A stretch of DNA of 19,034 nt from JANRLJ01 sp034437895. GTDB taxonomy: Bacteria; Chloroflexota; Anaerolineae; Aggregatilineales; Phototrophicaceae. Where the stretch lies: NCBI GenBank assembly GCA_034437895.1, contig DAOTTO010000339.1, positions 1 through 19,034 of the forward strand, given 5' to 3'. Below are positions 1 to 7,173 of this stretch, piece by piece. The notes under the pieces were generated by a model. The model did no database searches. It was not told where the DNA came from and saw nothing but the letters and a program-made list of their open reading frames with translations. The position numbers and the translations under genes are program-made. The number at the start of each line of letters is the position of its first letter. Position 1 is the first letter of the stretch.

Positions 1-115
1 TACCCCACCCCTAAATCCCCTCCCCATTGCATGGAGAGGGGACTTCAAGATGCGTTTTTCTCCCCCTCTCCAAGTATTGGAGAGGGGGCCGGGGGGTGAG
101 GTAAGCGAAAGTCCT
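1..115 (+). repeat. Truncated copy of TIR-bounded palindromic (MITE-like) repeat, family R1
   Basis: Matches the complete copy at 12631-12766 from element position 21 onward and ends with the terminal inverted repeat AGCGAAAGTCCT (104-115). The first 20 bases of the element lie outside the window. It contains GC-rich hairpins (for example CTCTCCA/TGGAGAG around 65-86). Positions 1-93 are identical to 18942-19034. No coding capacity; it abuts a gene remnant. Confidence 0.8.
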
Positions 116-401
116 GGAACTGAATCACCGTCTTGAACATCTTTTTGGTGATGCCGAATTGCTTTATCAGCAAGCGGTGGCTTTATGTGCTGAATTTGAG
201 CAAGCTACGGGAATAGCCTTAAAGAAAGTCGATGCTCATCAGTTCGCGCAGACAGTTCGTAATCATCAACTGCCTGCGGCGGATGACAAATTCGGTTTTG
301 CCTTTGTGATTTTGCCCATCATTACTGCCAACAGCAGCGATCCGCATGTTCACAAAAGTATCTTTAACTGGATTTCCACCACTTATCCGCCGACATCATA
401 G
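105..401 (+). pseudogene. 3' remnant of an unidentified gene, 5' part lost beside repeat
   Basis: The frame is open from just after a TAA at 102-104, inside the repeat, to a TAG at 399-401. Only weak starts exist: CTG at 114, within the repeat end, or TTG at 159 (80 codons). Protein-like sequence continues upstream of the TTG (LNHRLEHLFGDAE), so the TTG is unlikely to be the true start. The visible part has a helical first half and a hydrophobic stretch (FGFAFVILPIITA). I do not recognise the family. The most economical reading is a C-terminal fragment of a longer gene whose front was displaced by the repeat; a short intact gene is less likely. No ribosome binding site is visible. Confidence 0.45.
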
Positions 402-417
402 GTAAATAACGATTAAC

Positions 418-2115
418 TTATCCCGCCAGCGTCAGCGTGAATCGTAGGCGGAAGATGCCGCCGGGGGCGTGTCCGCCGGAGACTGCCGCGCTGTCGATGA
501 AACCCAACAGGCCGTTAAGATCGCTTAAGTCGAAGTCGAGCGGTGCGTTGGGATCAAGCATCGCGGCGATGTCACGCAGCGCCGGGACATTCACCAGCCA
601 GATCGTTTCGGCATCAGGCAAGAAGAAGCGCTGTTCCGTTTCAAAGGCGGACGATTCTACCAACGTGTTTTCGCCCGGATCGCGTGAAAAGGCCACATTA
701 TCTGCTGTCCCTGCCAGCAGCAGGGTATCCGTCACGCTGATTTGTCCATCTGTAAAGATGGGTACACCGGATTCATCGGTATAGATCGCATCGCCGGGGA
801 TATTCAGCGTGCCGGACTCGTAATTTGTGGCGGGGAAGTTCTCCGTCATGAGCGCGGCGAGAGCGTTCAGAAATGTTTCGCTGTGGCCGGGGTCGTCTGT
901 TTGCAGCAGGAATCCGGGTTGCGCCGCGATTCCGCCGCGTCCCTCTCTTTCCAGCGTGGCGAAGTTCAGATAAGCGGCAAATGTGCCATTGCTGCGGGAA
1001 AGGGTGTCCGCCAGCGGTTCACCTATGAGGTTTTCCCAAGCTGTTTCGGCATAGGTCACGGCATCGGCTAATCGTGCATTCGGCAGGATCGGGCTGATGT
1101 TGAGCGTTACGCCTTGTTCCGCGAAAATATCGGAAAACAGCGTGAGGATGTCCAAGCTGCGCTGCGTTGTGCTGCCTAAATGACTGCCGAGAAGGGTGAA
1201 AGCGGCATCGGCGGGGACTTGCTCTAAAAAGGCTGGATCAACCACCGCAATTGAATCCGCTTCGGTCTGGGTGACGCTGACGAAATCCAGCGCTAAAGTA
1301 TTTTCCTCGAAGAGAGTAAAGCCTATGGCTTGCTGCCCGATATTTTCTGGTAAAGCACTAAAATCGATCTCCGGCAAGTAGATATTCAATAAAGGCACAG
1401 CGGCTTCTACCAGATCGCCCAAATCGGTGTAGATGAGGGCGCTGTAATCCTCGGCGGGGAGGGCATCGACAGCCTCTTGAAAGATGTGCGTTTCCGAAAG
1501 CGAGACAGCATCCTCTCCCGGCATGACGATTTCCTCAAATGCTCCAAAGGGCGAGGTGGGGAAGATCATCGCGTCGTCGGTGAGTATGGCGGACGGAGGC
1601 GCGAGATAAAGATTCAAATCTGCCACAGCGCTATAACCGATGGTGTCGTTGGGGTTTTCCACTTTTTCAAATTCGCCAGATACCAATAAATCAGCATAAA
1701 TGAGGTCGAGGAAATCCTCGGCGGCGGCATGATTCCTGACGCTGATGACGACGATTTGTGCGTTGTTGGGTGAGGTGAATAATGTGCCTCCCGCTTGCGC
1801 GATGAAAAAGGCGGCGCTGTCGCCAATCCAAGGGTCAACCGCTTCGTCAAAGCTACCAGCCGGGGTAAAGTCATCGGCCTCTAGCCGAGTGGTTGGCGGA
1901 AAAGCATCGGGAAACGCGGCGGCGGCCCGCGCATAGAGATCGTCGAATGAGGCAATAAAGGCGTTGTCGGTGCGGATAACTGCAAACAAGGATGTGCCTC
2001 GCGGGGCATACGCTGCTAGTGTAGTCAGTTCATCGGTGGTCGCGGCGGTGGCAAACCCCATGCTGGAGAAAATCAGCGTTAGGAGAACGATGCAGAGAAA
2101 TCCAATTTTACGCAT
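418..2115 (-). CDS. Secreted DUF3352-like protein, 565 aa
   Basis: The protein opens with a typical signal peptide: basic MRK, a hydrophobic core around residues 5-19, and a likely cleavage after ATA near residue 24. The mature part begins with a segment like that of DUF3352 proteins of cyanobacteria and Chloroflexota (AYAPRGTSLFAVIRTDNAF, about 34-52) and continues as one long acidic domain rich in Ala, Asp and Phe. There are no further membrane helices and no catalytic motif I recognise. It is probably exported outside the membrane; function unknown. The ATG start is supported by AAGGA seven bases upstream and by a TATAAT-like -10 about 40 bp upstream. It is transcribed divergently from the glycosyltransferase block. 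The family call rests on the opening motif and overall composition, so it is moderate; the coding call is strong. Confidence 0.7.
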   Translation of the reverse strand: MRKIGFLCIVLLTLIFSSMGFATAATTDELTTLAAYAPRGTSLFAVIRTDNAFIASFDDLYARAAAAFPDAFPPTTRLEADDFTPAGSFDEAVDPWIGDSAAFFIAQAGGTLFTSPNNAQIVVISVRNHAAAEDFLDLIYADLLVSGEFEKVENPNDTIGYSAVADLNLYLAPPSAILTDDAMIFPTSPFGAFEEIVMPGEDAVSLSETHIFQEAVDALPAEDYSALIYTDLGDLVEAAVPLLNIYLPEIDFSALPENIGQQAIGFTLFEENTLALDFVSVTQTEADSIAVVDPAFLEQVPADAAFTLLGSHLGSTTQRSLDILTLFSDIFAEQGVTLNISPILPNARLADAVTYAETAWENLIGEPLADTLSRSNGTFAAYLNFATLEREGRGGIAAQPGFLLQTDDPGHSETFLNALAALMTENFPATNYESGTLNIPGDAIYTDESGVPIFTDGQISVTDTLLLAGTADNVAFSRDPGENTLVESSAFETEQRFFLPDAETIWLVNVPALRDIAAMLDPNAPLDFDLSDLNGLLGFIDSAAVSGGHAPGGIFRLRFTLTLAG

Positions 2116-2154
2116 GAGTTATATCCTTGCGGCAGGTCGGTTTATAGTGTTTCC

Positions 2155-2184
2155 ATTATACGCTTTATGCGAAAAGACACAGAA
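2155..2184 (-). promoter_or_regulatory. Candidate sigma-70 promoter of the DUF3352-like gene
   Basis: On the minus strand a perfect TATAAT (2155-2160) lies about 40 bp before the start codon. At 18-bp spacing there is a weak -35 (TTCTGT, 2179-2184). Position and direction fit the gene; the -35 matches the consensus at only three of six bases. Confidence 0.4.
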
Positions 2185-2217
2185 CTAGATTTGAAAAGAA
2201 TGAACTACCGCTTGTAA

Positions 2218-2506
2218 GGGACATGGCATGACATGTCCCATATGCACCAAGTTAAGCGCCGCCAGACGTTGAAACGTCCGGCTTCCGAAAACCCAAGCCC
2301 ACTGAAGGGGCTATGAGCGGTCATGAAAGTTCGCCATTAGCGCCTTTAGTGCGCTTGGCACTTTGGTAGCCGGATGCTTAAGCATTTGGCGGGAACTTTA
2401 GCGGTTTACAGTTGCTTGATAGTCGGGGATTTTGACCCCTGAAAGGCGAAAGTAGCGCCGAATTTTCCTTAACTTGGTACGCATGGAACATCGCATGACA
2501 TGTCCC
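2218..2506. repeat. ~290-bp inverted-repeat element with structured core (possible ncRNA or MITE)
   Basis: About 38 bp at the left end (2218-2255) is an imperfect inverted repeat of the right end (2469-2506). Both contain GGGACATG and ACCAAGTTAA or their complements, and each end is itself a small palindrome (GGGACATG/CATGTCCC at 2218-2239). The core holds further stems: GCCG..GACGTT-GA-AACGTC-CGGC (2258-2282), AAAGTTCGCC with GGCGGGAACTTT (2326-2335 with 2388-2399), GCGC/GCGC (2340-2354), ATGCTTAAGCAT (2374-2385), GGGG/CCCC (2425-2439) and GGCG/CGCC near 2445-2459. No plausible reading frame. It fills most of the 524-bp gap between divergent genes. Confidence 0.6.
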
Positions 2507-2528
2507 TACGACAGACAATTTAATTAAA

Positions 2529-2551
2529 CTCTTGGTGTTCTTGGTGGTTAA
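2529..2551. repeat. Single arm of CTTGG-type repeat (family R5)
   Basis: CTTGGTGTTCTTGGTGG followed by TTAA resembles the right arm of the larger repeat inside a glycosyltransferase gene at 10905-10987 (CTTGGCG...CTTGGCGGTTTAA). Only one arm is present here. Confidence 0.45.
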
Positions 2552-2584
2552 CAATTAAAAACAATCACAAGGGAATACTTCCGA

Positions 2585-2590
2585 TATAAT
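2585..2590 (+). promoter_or_regulatory. Candidate -10 box for the glycosyltransferase block
   Basis: A perfect TATAAT lies about 50 bp before the ATG of the first glycosyltransferase gene, in an AT-rich stretch. No convincing -35 hexamer is seen at 16-18 bp spacing. Confidence 0.35.
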
Positions 2591-2639
2591 GGCAAAGGGT
2601 GACATTTTTTAAGTCAGTAATTTTAAGATTGATAACCAG

Positions 2640-5600
2640 ATGGCCTTCGTCAATAGTTTGCGCTTATTCCTCTCACCAACAGTTATGACTCCGCGACGGT
2701 TGGCGCTGTTGGCTTGTGCCGCGATGATCGCCAGCGCGATTTTCTTCCTACCGAATGTAGAAAGCCGGACAAATTTTACGCCTGCGGTAATGGTGGCGTT
2801 TGGCTTAATGATCGTGGGTGGACTGCTGCTTTGTGCCGCGCTGCGTCGGGCAGAGCTTTATGGTGATAGCGCAGAATCCGTAGGGGCAAGTCATGACTCG
2901 CCCCGAAAAATGACGCGCCGACGCTGGATACTCTTTGGCGCAGGCGTAATTTTGCTGCTGCTGGTGGGCGAAGTCAGCGCGAATGTCTTGAATATGGCGT
3001 GGCTGCATCATGCCTCGCATCACATCCAATTTTTGACGTTGTGTGCAGGCATTACGCTGGTGACGGTGGGGCTGGCGGGAGAGAAAAATCATACACAAGC
3101 GGTTAGGCTGTACACCATCACCCGCCGAGAAATCATGATTTTGCTCGCTATCATCCTGTTTGGGGCAGGGCTGCGCTTTTGGCAGCTAGACAATCCGCGT
3201 GTGATGGTGGATGAGATGCACAACGTCAACGGCGCGATGCAGTTTTGGGATGTGCCGGATGTGCCGCTGATGTATCCGATGACCAATGTTTCGCCGTATA
3301 CGTGGCTCTATCCTTATACACAGTCGATTGTGATCGAAGTGATGGGGCGCAATTTGGCGGGGCTGCGCGGACTCAGCGCTATCGTCGGGACGCTGACCAT
3401 CGCGGCGGTATGGTGGCTGGCGCGGCATCTGTTTGACCGCAAAACGGCGCTGTTGGCGGCATTGATTCTGGCGACCTTCCCGCCCCACATTCATTTCAGC
3501 CGCCTTGCGATGTGTAATATCGCCGATCCGCTGTTCGGGACGCTGGCATTAGGCTTTTTGGTGCGCGGTTTCCGGCGTGATGATCGGCTGGATTACGCGC
3601 TGGCAGGGGCGGCGCTCGGCCTGTCGCAATATTTTTATGAGGCTGGACGGTTGCTTTTCCCGACGGTGACGGCGGCATGGGTGATCTGGTCATATGGGTG
3701 TTGGCGCTTTCGTCCAAACAGCTCTCGCCCACGCGGCGCACAAAGTCTACTGCCATCGACGAATTTATGGCCCGACTCGCCTCGTTCACACTTTGGCTGG
3801 CGGCGAATCGCGGTGACAGCAGCGGTATTCGTGTGTGTGGCGATGCCCGTCTACATCACCATTTATGCCAACGATCTAACCGCGACAGGACGGCGCGATC
3901 AAGCCGGGCTTTCCGGTACTTATTGGCAAAGTTTGCTGACGACGGGAACAGCGGCGGAGTGGCGTGCTTTTCTGAATCATGCGGCGGATCCGTTTTTGTT
4001 TTATATCAACAAGGCGGAAACCTTAATTACCTACGGGGGGACTCAGCCGCTTATCCTGAGTACGCTGGTGCCGCTGTTTTTACTCGGCTTGTGGCATTTG
4101 ATCTGGTACTGCTTTCGGCGCGATGCACGCGGCGGACTGCTGCTCGGCTGGATTCTGATTTCCTCATTTGGGAGCGCAATGCTCGTGGAAAGTTTTGTAG
4201 CGCTGCGTTTCTTAGGGGTGCTTCCGGCGTTAGCGCTGGTGATCGCGGTTGGTCTGCGGGAAACGCTGCCGCTCCTATTAAAACCAATAATTGGGAGAAC
4301 CCCTATCCCTAACCCTTTCCTCGGAAATAGGGTAAGGGAACAATACCTCCGCATTTCTCCCTCTACAAGTGAGCTGTTTAAACCTGCCGCGCTTATCGCT
4401 GCGTTGGGGATTGTGATCGCGCTCGGACAGGCGACCTATTATTTTGGGCAGCATCTGCCGTATTTTAATCAGCAGTTCCGCGAATCGCGCAACTATCGAG
4501 ATATTGATGATGCGATCTTACGGGCGGCGGCTTTGCGCCCCGGTACGCAGGTTAATATCATTATGGAGTTCCCGTTTGATGGAGGGTACACGCGCAATTT
4601 GCTGCGGTTTCTGACCGATTTGGTAGATGTCGAGACATTGTATAACAGAGAGATGGGCGATGATGAGTTAGTCGGCTTGTCGCGCAATGTCGATCAGGCG
4701 TTTTTCGTCGTGCCGGATGACACGCGTACCGTCAACATGATTGCGGCGCGGTATGGACTGCCGGATGTCCAATTTAGCCCGTACCCTGATGTCGCGCTTG
4801 ATGAGCAATATGCCTTGTTTGTTGTCCCGGCGGATGGGCCGCCAGCGGTTGATTTTATCCCTGATCCGACGGCGCGGCTTCATTTAGAATTGCAATATAT
4901 GTTGTTCGCGGTAAGTGTCGGCGCGGTGAGTCTGGTGGGGTGGATGCAGCGGGGGCGACTGCGCGACTCGGCGTTGGTATTTTCGCGGCTGCGAGAACGG
5001 TTTGCGTTGCGTTCTGTGCGGCAAGCGGCGCTTGCGGGAGCATTGATCTTATTCGGAGTCGCCGCTTATGGATTCCGTCCCGGCAATGAGTCCGGTGCGG
5101 GCTGGGCGGCGGCGCTGGCGATTTTGGGGGGCGCGATGGTGGGGCTTGCTGTTACCTCACCCCCTAGCCCCCTGTCCAAATTAGAGAGGGGGGAGCAAGC
5201 GCAGCCAAATGAGAATGAGATAATGTCCATCCGCTTTTTGCCGTTACTGATCGGCATGTTCCTGTTGGCGCTGCTGATGTTGGTGAATGTGTTGGATGTG
5301 AGCGATAGTGACCGGACGTTGTTGGGGCTGCTCCAGAAGATTCCGGCTGGGCAGCAGGTCGGTCTCTTATTTGGCGGTGCGGTGCTGATGGGATGGGGAT
5401 TATCCGGTTACGCAAAAGGGCGTTTAGTAATGCGGCGAGATTTCTTTCCGTCCAAAAATGAATTTATCGCGTTAGGGCTGATTCTCGTGCTGGCGTTTGC
5501 GCTGCGCGGGGTTAATCTGGAATACGCCATTCATCGCTTTATCGACGAAATGCACTCGGCGGCGGCGGTGGGGCGCTTGATGGAAATCCCGAACAGGCCG

Positions 5601-7145
5601 ATTCTGACTCCGTATGGCGAAGTGACGGCTTTTACGTGGGTGTATCCGCAGATGCAGGTGTGGGCGGTGGATTTTTATGGCGCGAATTTGACGGCGATGC
5701 GCGTCATTAGTGTGATTTTCGGCACCTTGACCGTCGCGGCGGTCTGGTGGCTGGGGCGAATTTTGTTTGATAGGCGGGTGGCGCTGCTGGCGGCGCTGCT
5801 ATTGGCGACGTTTCCGCCACATCTGCATTTCAGCCGCTTGGGGATTAATAACGCAGCCGATCCATTTTTCGGCGTGATGGCGCTGGCATTTTTAGCGCGA
5901 GGATTGCGCGAGGGACGGCAGGGGGATTTTGCATGGGCGGGTGTGATGCTCGGCCTGACGCAGTATTTTTATGAGGGCGGGCGGCTGTTGTATCCCGCTC
6001 TGCTGGTGGGGTTTTTGATCTTCGATAGATTAACCCCTTTCCCTAATCCTTTCCTCGGAAACGGTGCAAGGGGACAAGAGATCGCGTATCTCTCCCCCTC
6101 CCTGAGTTCGGGGAGGGGGTCAAAGGGTGGGGTAAAAAGGGCGATAATTCCGTATGCAAAAGTTTTCACCTTCATTCTAGCCTTTACCCTCGTGGCGCTG
6201 CCCGTTTATTACACGCTTTGGGCGCGGGATCTACCCCTCGCGCCGCGCATGGATGTGATGGCGGAGGGCGGGGGTTACTGGTCAGATTTATTGATGAACG
6301 GCCCATTCAACGCCATCGTGGGGTTTGCGGAAGCATTGGTGCGTCCGATGTGGGCATTCGTGCAATTGCCGGACGAAAGCTGGTTTTACAGCGGGGATAC
6401 GGCGCTGATTTTAACGCCGCTGCTGCCGATTTTTTTCTTTGGCTTCTTTTATAGTGTGTGGCAGATACGGCAGAATCGTGGATTATTGCTGTTGGTGCTG
6501 TGGCTGCTGGCGACGGTGATGGGCAACAGTCTGTTGTTCCAGAAAGCTTTTACGCCGCGTTATGTGGTCGTTCATCCGGCGCTGGCGCTGATTATGGCGG
6601 TTGGCTTCGTTGCGCTGTGGGAAATTGTAAAAGAATTGTGGGTGCTTCCAACGGGAGCGACACATAGGTCGTTCCTTACACCAATAAAAAGACTTAAATT
6701 TGTGTTTGGCACTTTGACGGCGATTAGTGTCATCGTGCAGGTGGGGTATTATTTTGGGGTGCATGTGCCGGAGTATGTGGCGCGGTATCCAGAGAACAAT
6801 GCGTTGGATGATGTGTTTTTTCGGGCGGGGACGCTGCCACCGAGGACGCAGGTTCACATTATCGGCGCGGCGGTTGTGCCGGATGTGAACATCAGCGGCT
6901 ATATTCGCTATCGAGGACGGCAGAATGATCTGACGATTAATGCGCTGCGCCCCGATCAAGTGAATGATCCGTATTTGAGCCAACTGCCGACCAACTATCC
7001 GCAAGCATTTTTTATCTTGCCGGGAGATGAAGAGACGGTGAATCGGATTCGCCAGTATTTCGTGCTGCAAGAACCGCGCTTGAGTCCGTATGGACTGACG
7101 ACGGTTGGGGAGTATTGGCTTTATTATGCGGCGGCGCAGCGATGA
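2640..7145 (+). CDS. Double-module GT-C glycosyltransferase (PMT/ArnT-type), 1501 aa
   Basis: A multispanning membrane protein with two complete GT-C modules in one chain. Module 1 has an Asp-Glu pair in the first outer loop (D191-E192, VDEMH), FPPHIHFSRL at 280-289 and SQYFYEAGRLLFP from 329. Module 2 repeats these at D969-E970 (IDEMH), FPPHLHFSRL from 1058 and TQYFYEGGRLLYP from 1107. Each is preceded by two hydrophobic hairpins and followed by a soluble, probably outer C-terminal region ending near an EQYALF/GEYWLYY motif. In known GT-C enzymes the first-loop acidic pair is catalytic and the donor is a polyprenyl-phosphate sugar; acceptor and sugar here are unknown. At least five linkers carry repeat-derived inserts (see separate entries). 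A single-module protein is usually 500-800 aa, so this is a fusion. The ATG has no clear Shine-Dalgarno sequence; a -10 lies upstream. It heads an apparent operon of three such genes. Confidence 0.85.
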   Translation: MAFVNSLRLFLSPTVMTPRRLALLACAAMIASAIFFLPNVESRTNFTPAVMVAFGLMIVGGLLLCAALRRAELYGDSAESVGASHDSPRKMTRRRWILFGAGVILLLLVGEVSANVLNMAWLHHASHHIQFLTLCAGITLVTVGLAGEKNHTQAVRLYTITRREIMILLAIILFGAGLRFWQLDNPRVMVDEMHNVNGAMQFWDVPDVPLMYPMTNVSPYTWLYPYTQSIVIEVMGRNLAGLRGLSAIVGTLTIAAVWWLARHLFDRKTALLAALILATFPPHIHFSRLAMCNIADPLFGTLALGFLVRGFRRDDRLDYALAGAALGLSQYFYEAGRLLFPTVTAAWVIWSYGCWRFRPNSSRPRGAQSLLPSTNLWPDSPRSHFGWRRIAVTAAVFVCVAMPVYITIYANDLTATGRRDQAGLSGTYWQSLLTTGTAAEWRAFLNHAADPFLFYINKAETLITYGGTQPLILSTLVPLFLLGLWHLIWYCFRRDARGGLLLGWILISSFGSAMLVESFVALRFLGVLPALALVIAVGLRETLPLLLKPIIGRTPIPNPFLGNRVREQYLRISPSTSELFKPAALIAALGIVIALGQATYYFGQHLPYFNQQFRESRNYRDIDDAILRAAALRPGTQVNIIMEFPFDGGYTRNLLRFLTDLVDVETLYNREMGDDELVGLSRNVDQAFFVVPDDTRTVNMIAARYGLPDVQFSPYPDVALDEQYALFVVPADGPPAVDFIPDPTARLHLELQYMLFAVSVGAVSLVGWMQRGRLRDSALVFSRLRERFALRSVRQAALAGALILFGVAAYGFRPGNESGAGWAAALAILGGAMVGLAVTSPPSPLSKLERGEQAQPNENEIMSIRFLPLLIGMFLLALLMLVNVLDVSDSDRTLLGLLQKIPAGQQVGLLFGGAVLMGWGLSGYAKGRLVMRRDFFPSKNEFIALGLILVLAFALRGVNLEYAIHRFIDEMHSAAAVGRLMEIPNRPILTPYGEVTAFTWVYPQMQVWAVDFYGANLTAMRVISVIFGTLTVAAVWWLGRILFDRRVALLAALLLATFPPHLHFSRLGINNAADPFFGVMALAFLARGLREGRQGDFAWAGVMLGLTQYFYEGGRLLYPALLVGFLIFDRLTPFPNPFLGNGARGQEIAYLSPSLSSGRGSKGGVKRAIIPYAKVFTFILAFTLVALPVYYTLWARDLPLAPRMDVMAEGGGYWSDLLMNGPFNAIVGFAEALVRPMWAFVQLPDESWFYSGDTALILTPLLPIFFFGFFYSVWQIRQNRGLLLLVLWLLATVMGNSLLFQKAFTPRYVVVHPALALIMAVGFVALWEIVKELWVLPTGATHRSFLTPIKRLKFVFGTLTAISVIVQVGYYFGVHVPEYVARYPENNALDDVFFRAGTLPPRTQVHIIGAAVVPDVNISGYIRYRGRQNDLTINALRPDQVNDPYLSQLPTNYPQAFFILPGDEETVNRIRQYFVLQEPRLSPYGLTTVGEYWLYYAAAQR
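2880..2904. repeat. Intragenic REP-like palindrome (family R3), module 1 linker
   Basis: GTAGGGGC followed by AGTCATGACT and GCCCC forms an imperfect palindrome like the intergenic GTAGGGGCGAC palindromes. It is read in frame as VGASHDSPR at about residue 81, in the hydrophilic linker between the two N-terminal membrane hairpins. Confidence 0.6.
4298..4372. repeat. Intragenic R1-family repeat, module 1 linker before last helix
   Basis: The stretch is closely similar to 6031-6115 (both contain CCTTTCCTCGGAAA and a CCCCTA/TCCCTAA start). It is read in the same frame, giving the peptide TPIPNPFLGN followed by an SPS segment, about residues 554-577. It lies between two predicted membrane helices. 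Confidence 0.65.
5150..5212. repeat. Intragenic R1-family repeat at the module 1/module 2 junction
   Basis: GTTACCTCACCCCCTAGCCC and the following GAGAGGGGGGAG match the complement of the R1 end GGGGGGTGAGGTAA. It is translated as TSPPSPLSKLERGEQ, about residues 838-856, in the linker between two membrane hairpins in front of module 2. Confidence 0.7.
6031..6137. repeat. Intragenic R1-family repeat, module 2 linker after the QYFYE helix
   Basis: A ~105-bp insert with the hairpin CTCCCCCTCCCTGA-GTTC-GGGGAGGGGG and a terminal GGGTGGGGTAA. It is read in frame as TPFPNPFLGN..SPSLSSGRG, about residues 1132-1165. The second half matches the repeats at 7855-7893 and 12932-12960. Confidence 0.75.
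6655..6686. repeat. Intragenic R3-like palindrome, module 2 linker before last helix
   Basis: GGAGCGAC-ACATAG-GTCGTTCC forms a hairpin ending in TTACACC. It is read as GATHRSFLTP, in the same register as the VGATRRVAPT of the palindrome at 10380-10408. More decayed than other copies. Confidence 0.45.
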
Positions 7146-7173
7146 GTGCGACTTTAATTATCTTCGGATATGT

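Noticed and set aside
437..784. Plus-strand open frames across 437-1936
   Set aside because: All are antisense to the secreted DUF3352-like gene, which has a signal peptide, ribosome site and promoter.
3700..3800. Long linker in module 1 after the QYFYE helix (L2) as a further repeat insert
   Set aside because: It is longer than in some paralogues, but I see no palindrome or match to any repeat in the window, so I did not count it.
6483..7070. Minus-strand open frame of 195 codons
   Set aside because: Antisense to module 2 of the fused glycosyltransferase; His, Arg and Gln-rich with no domain.
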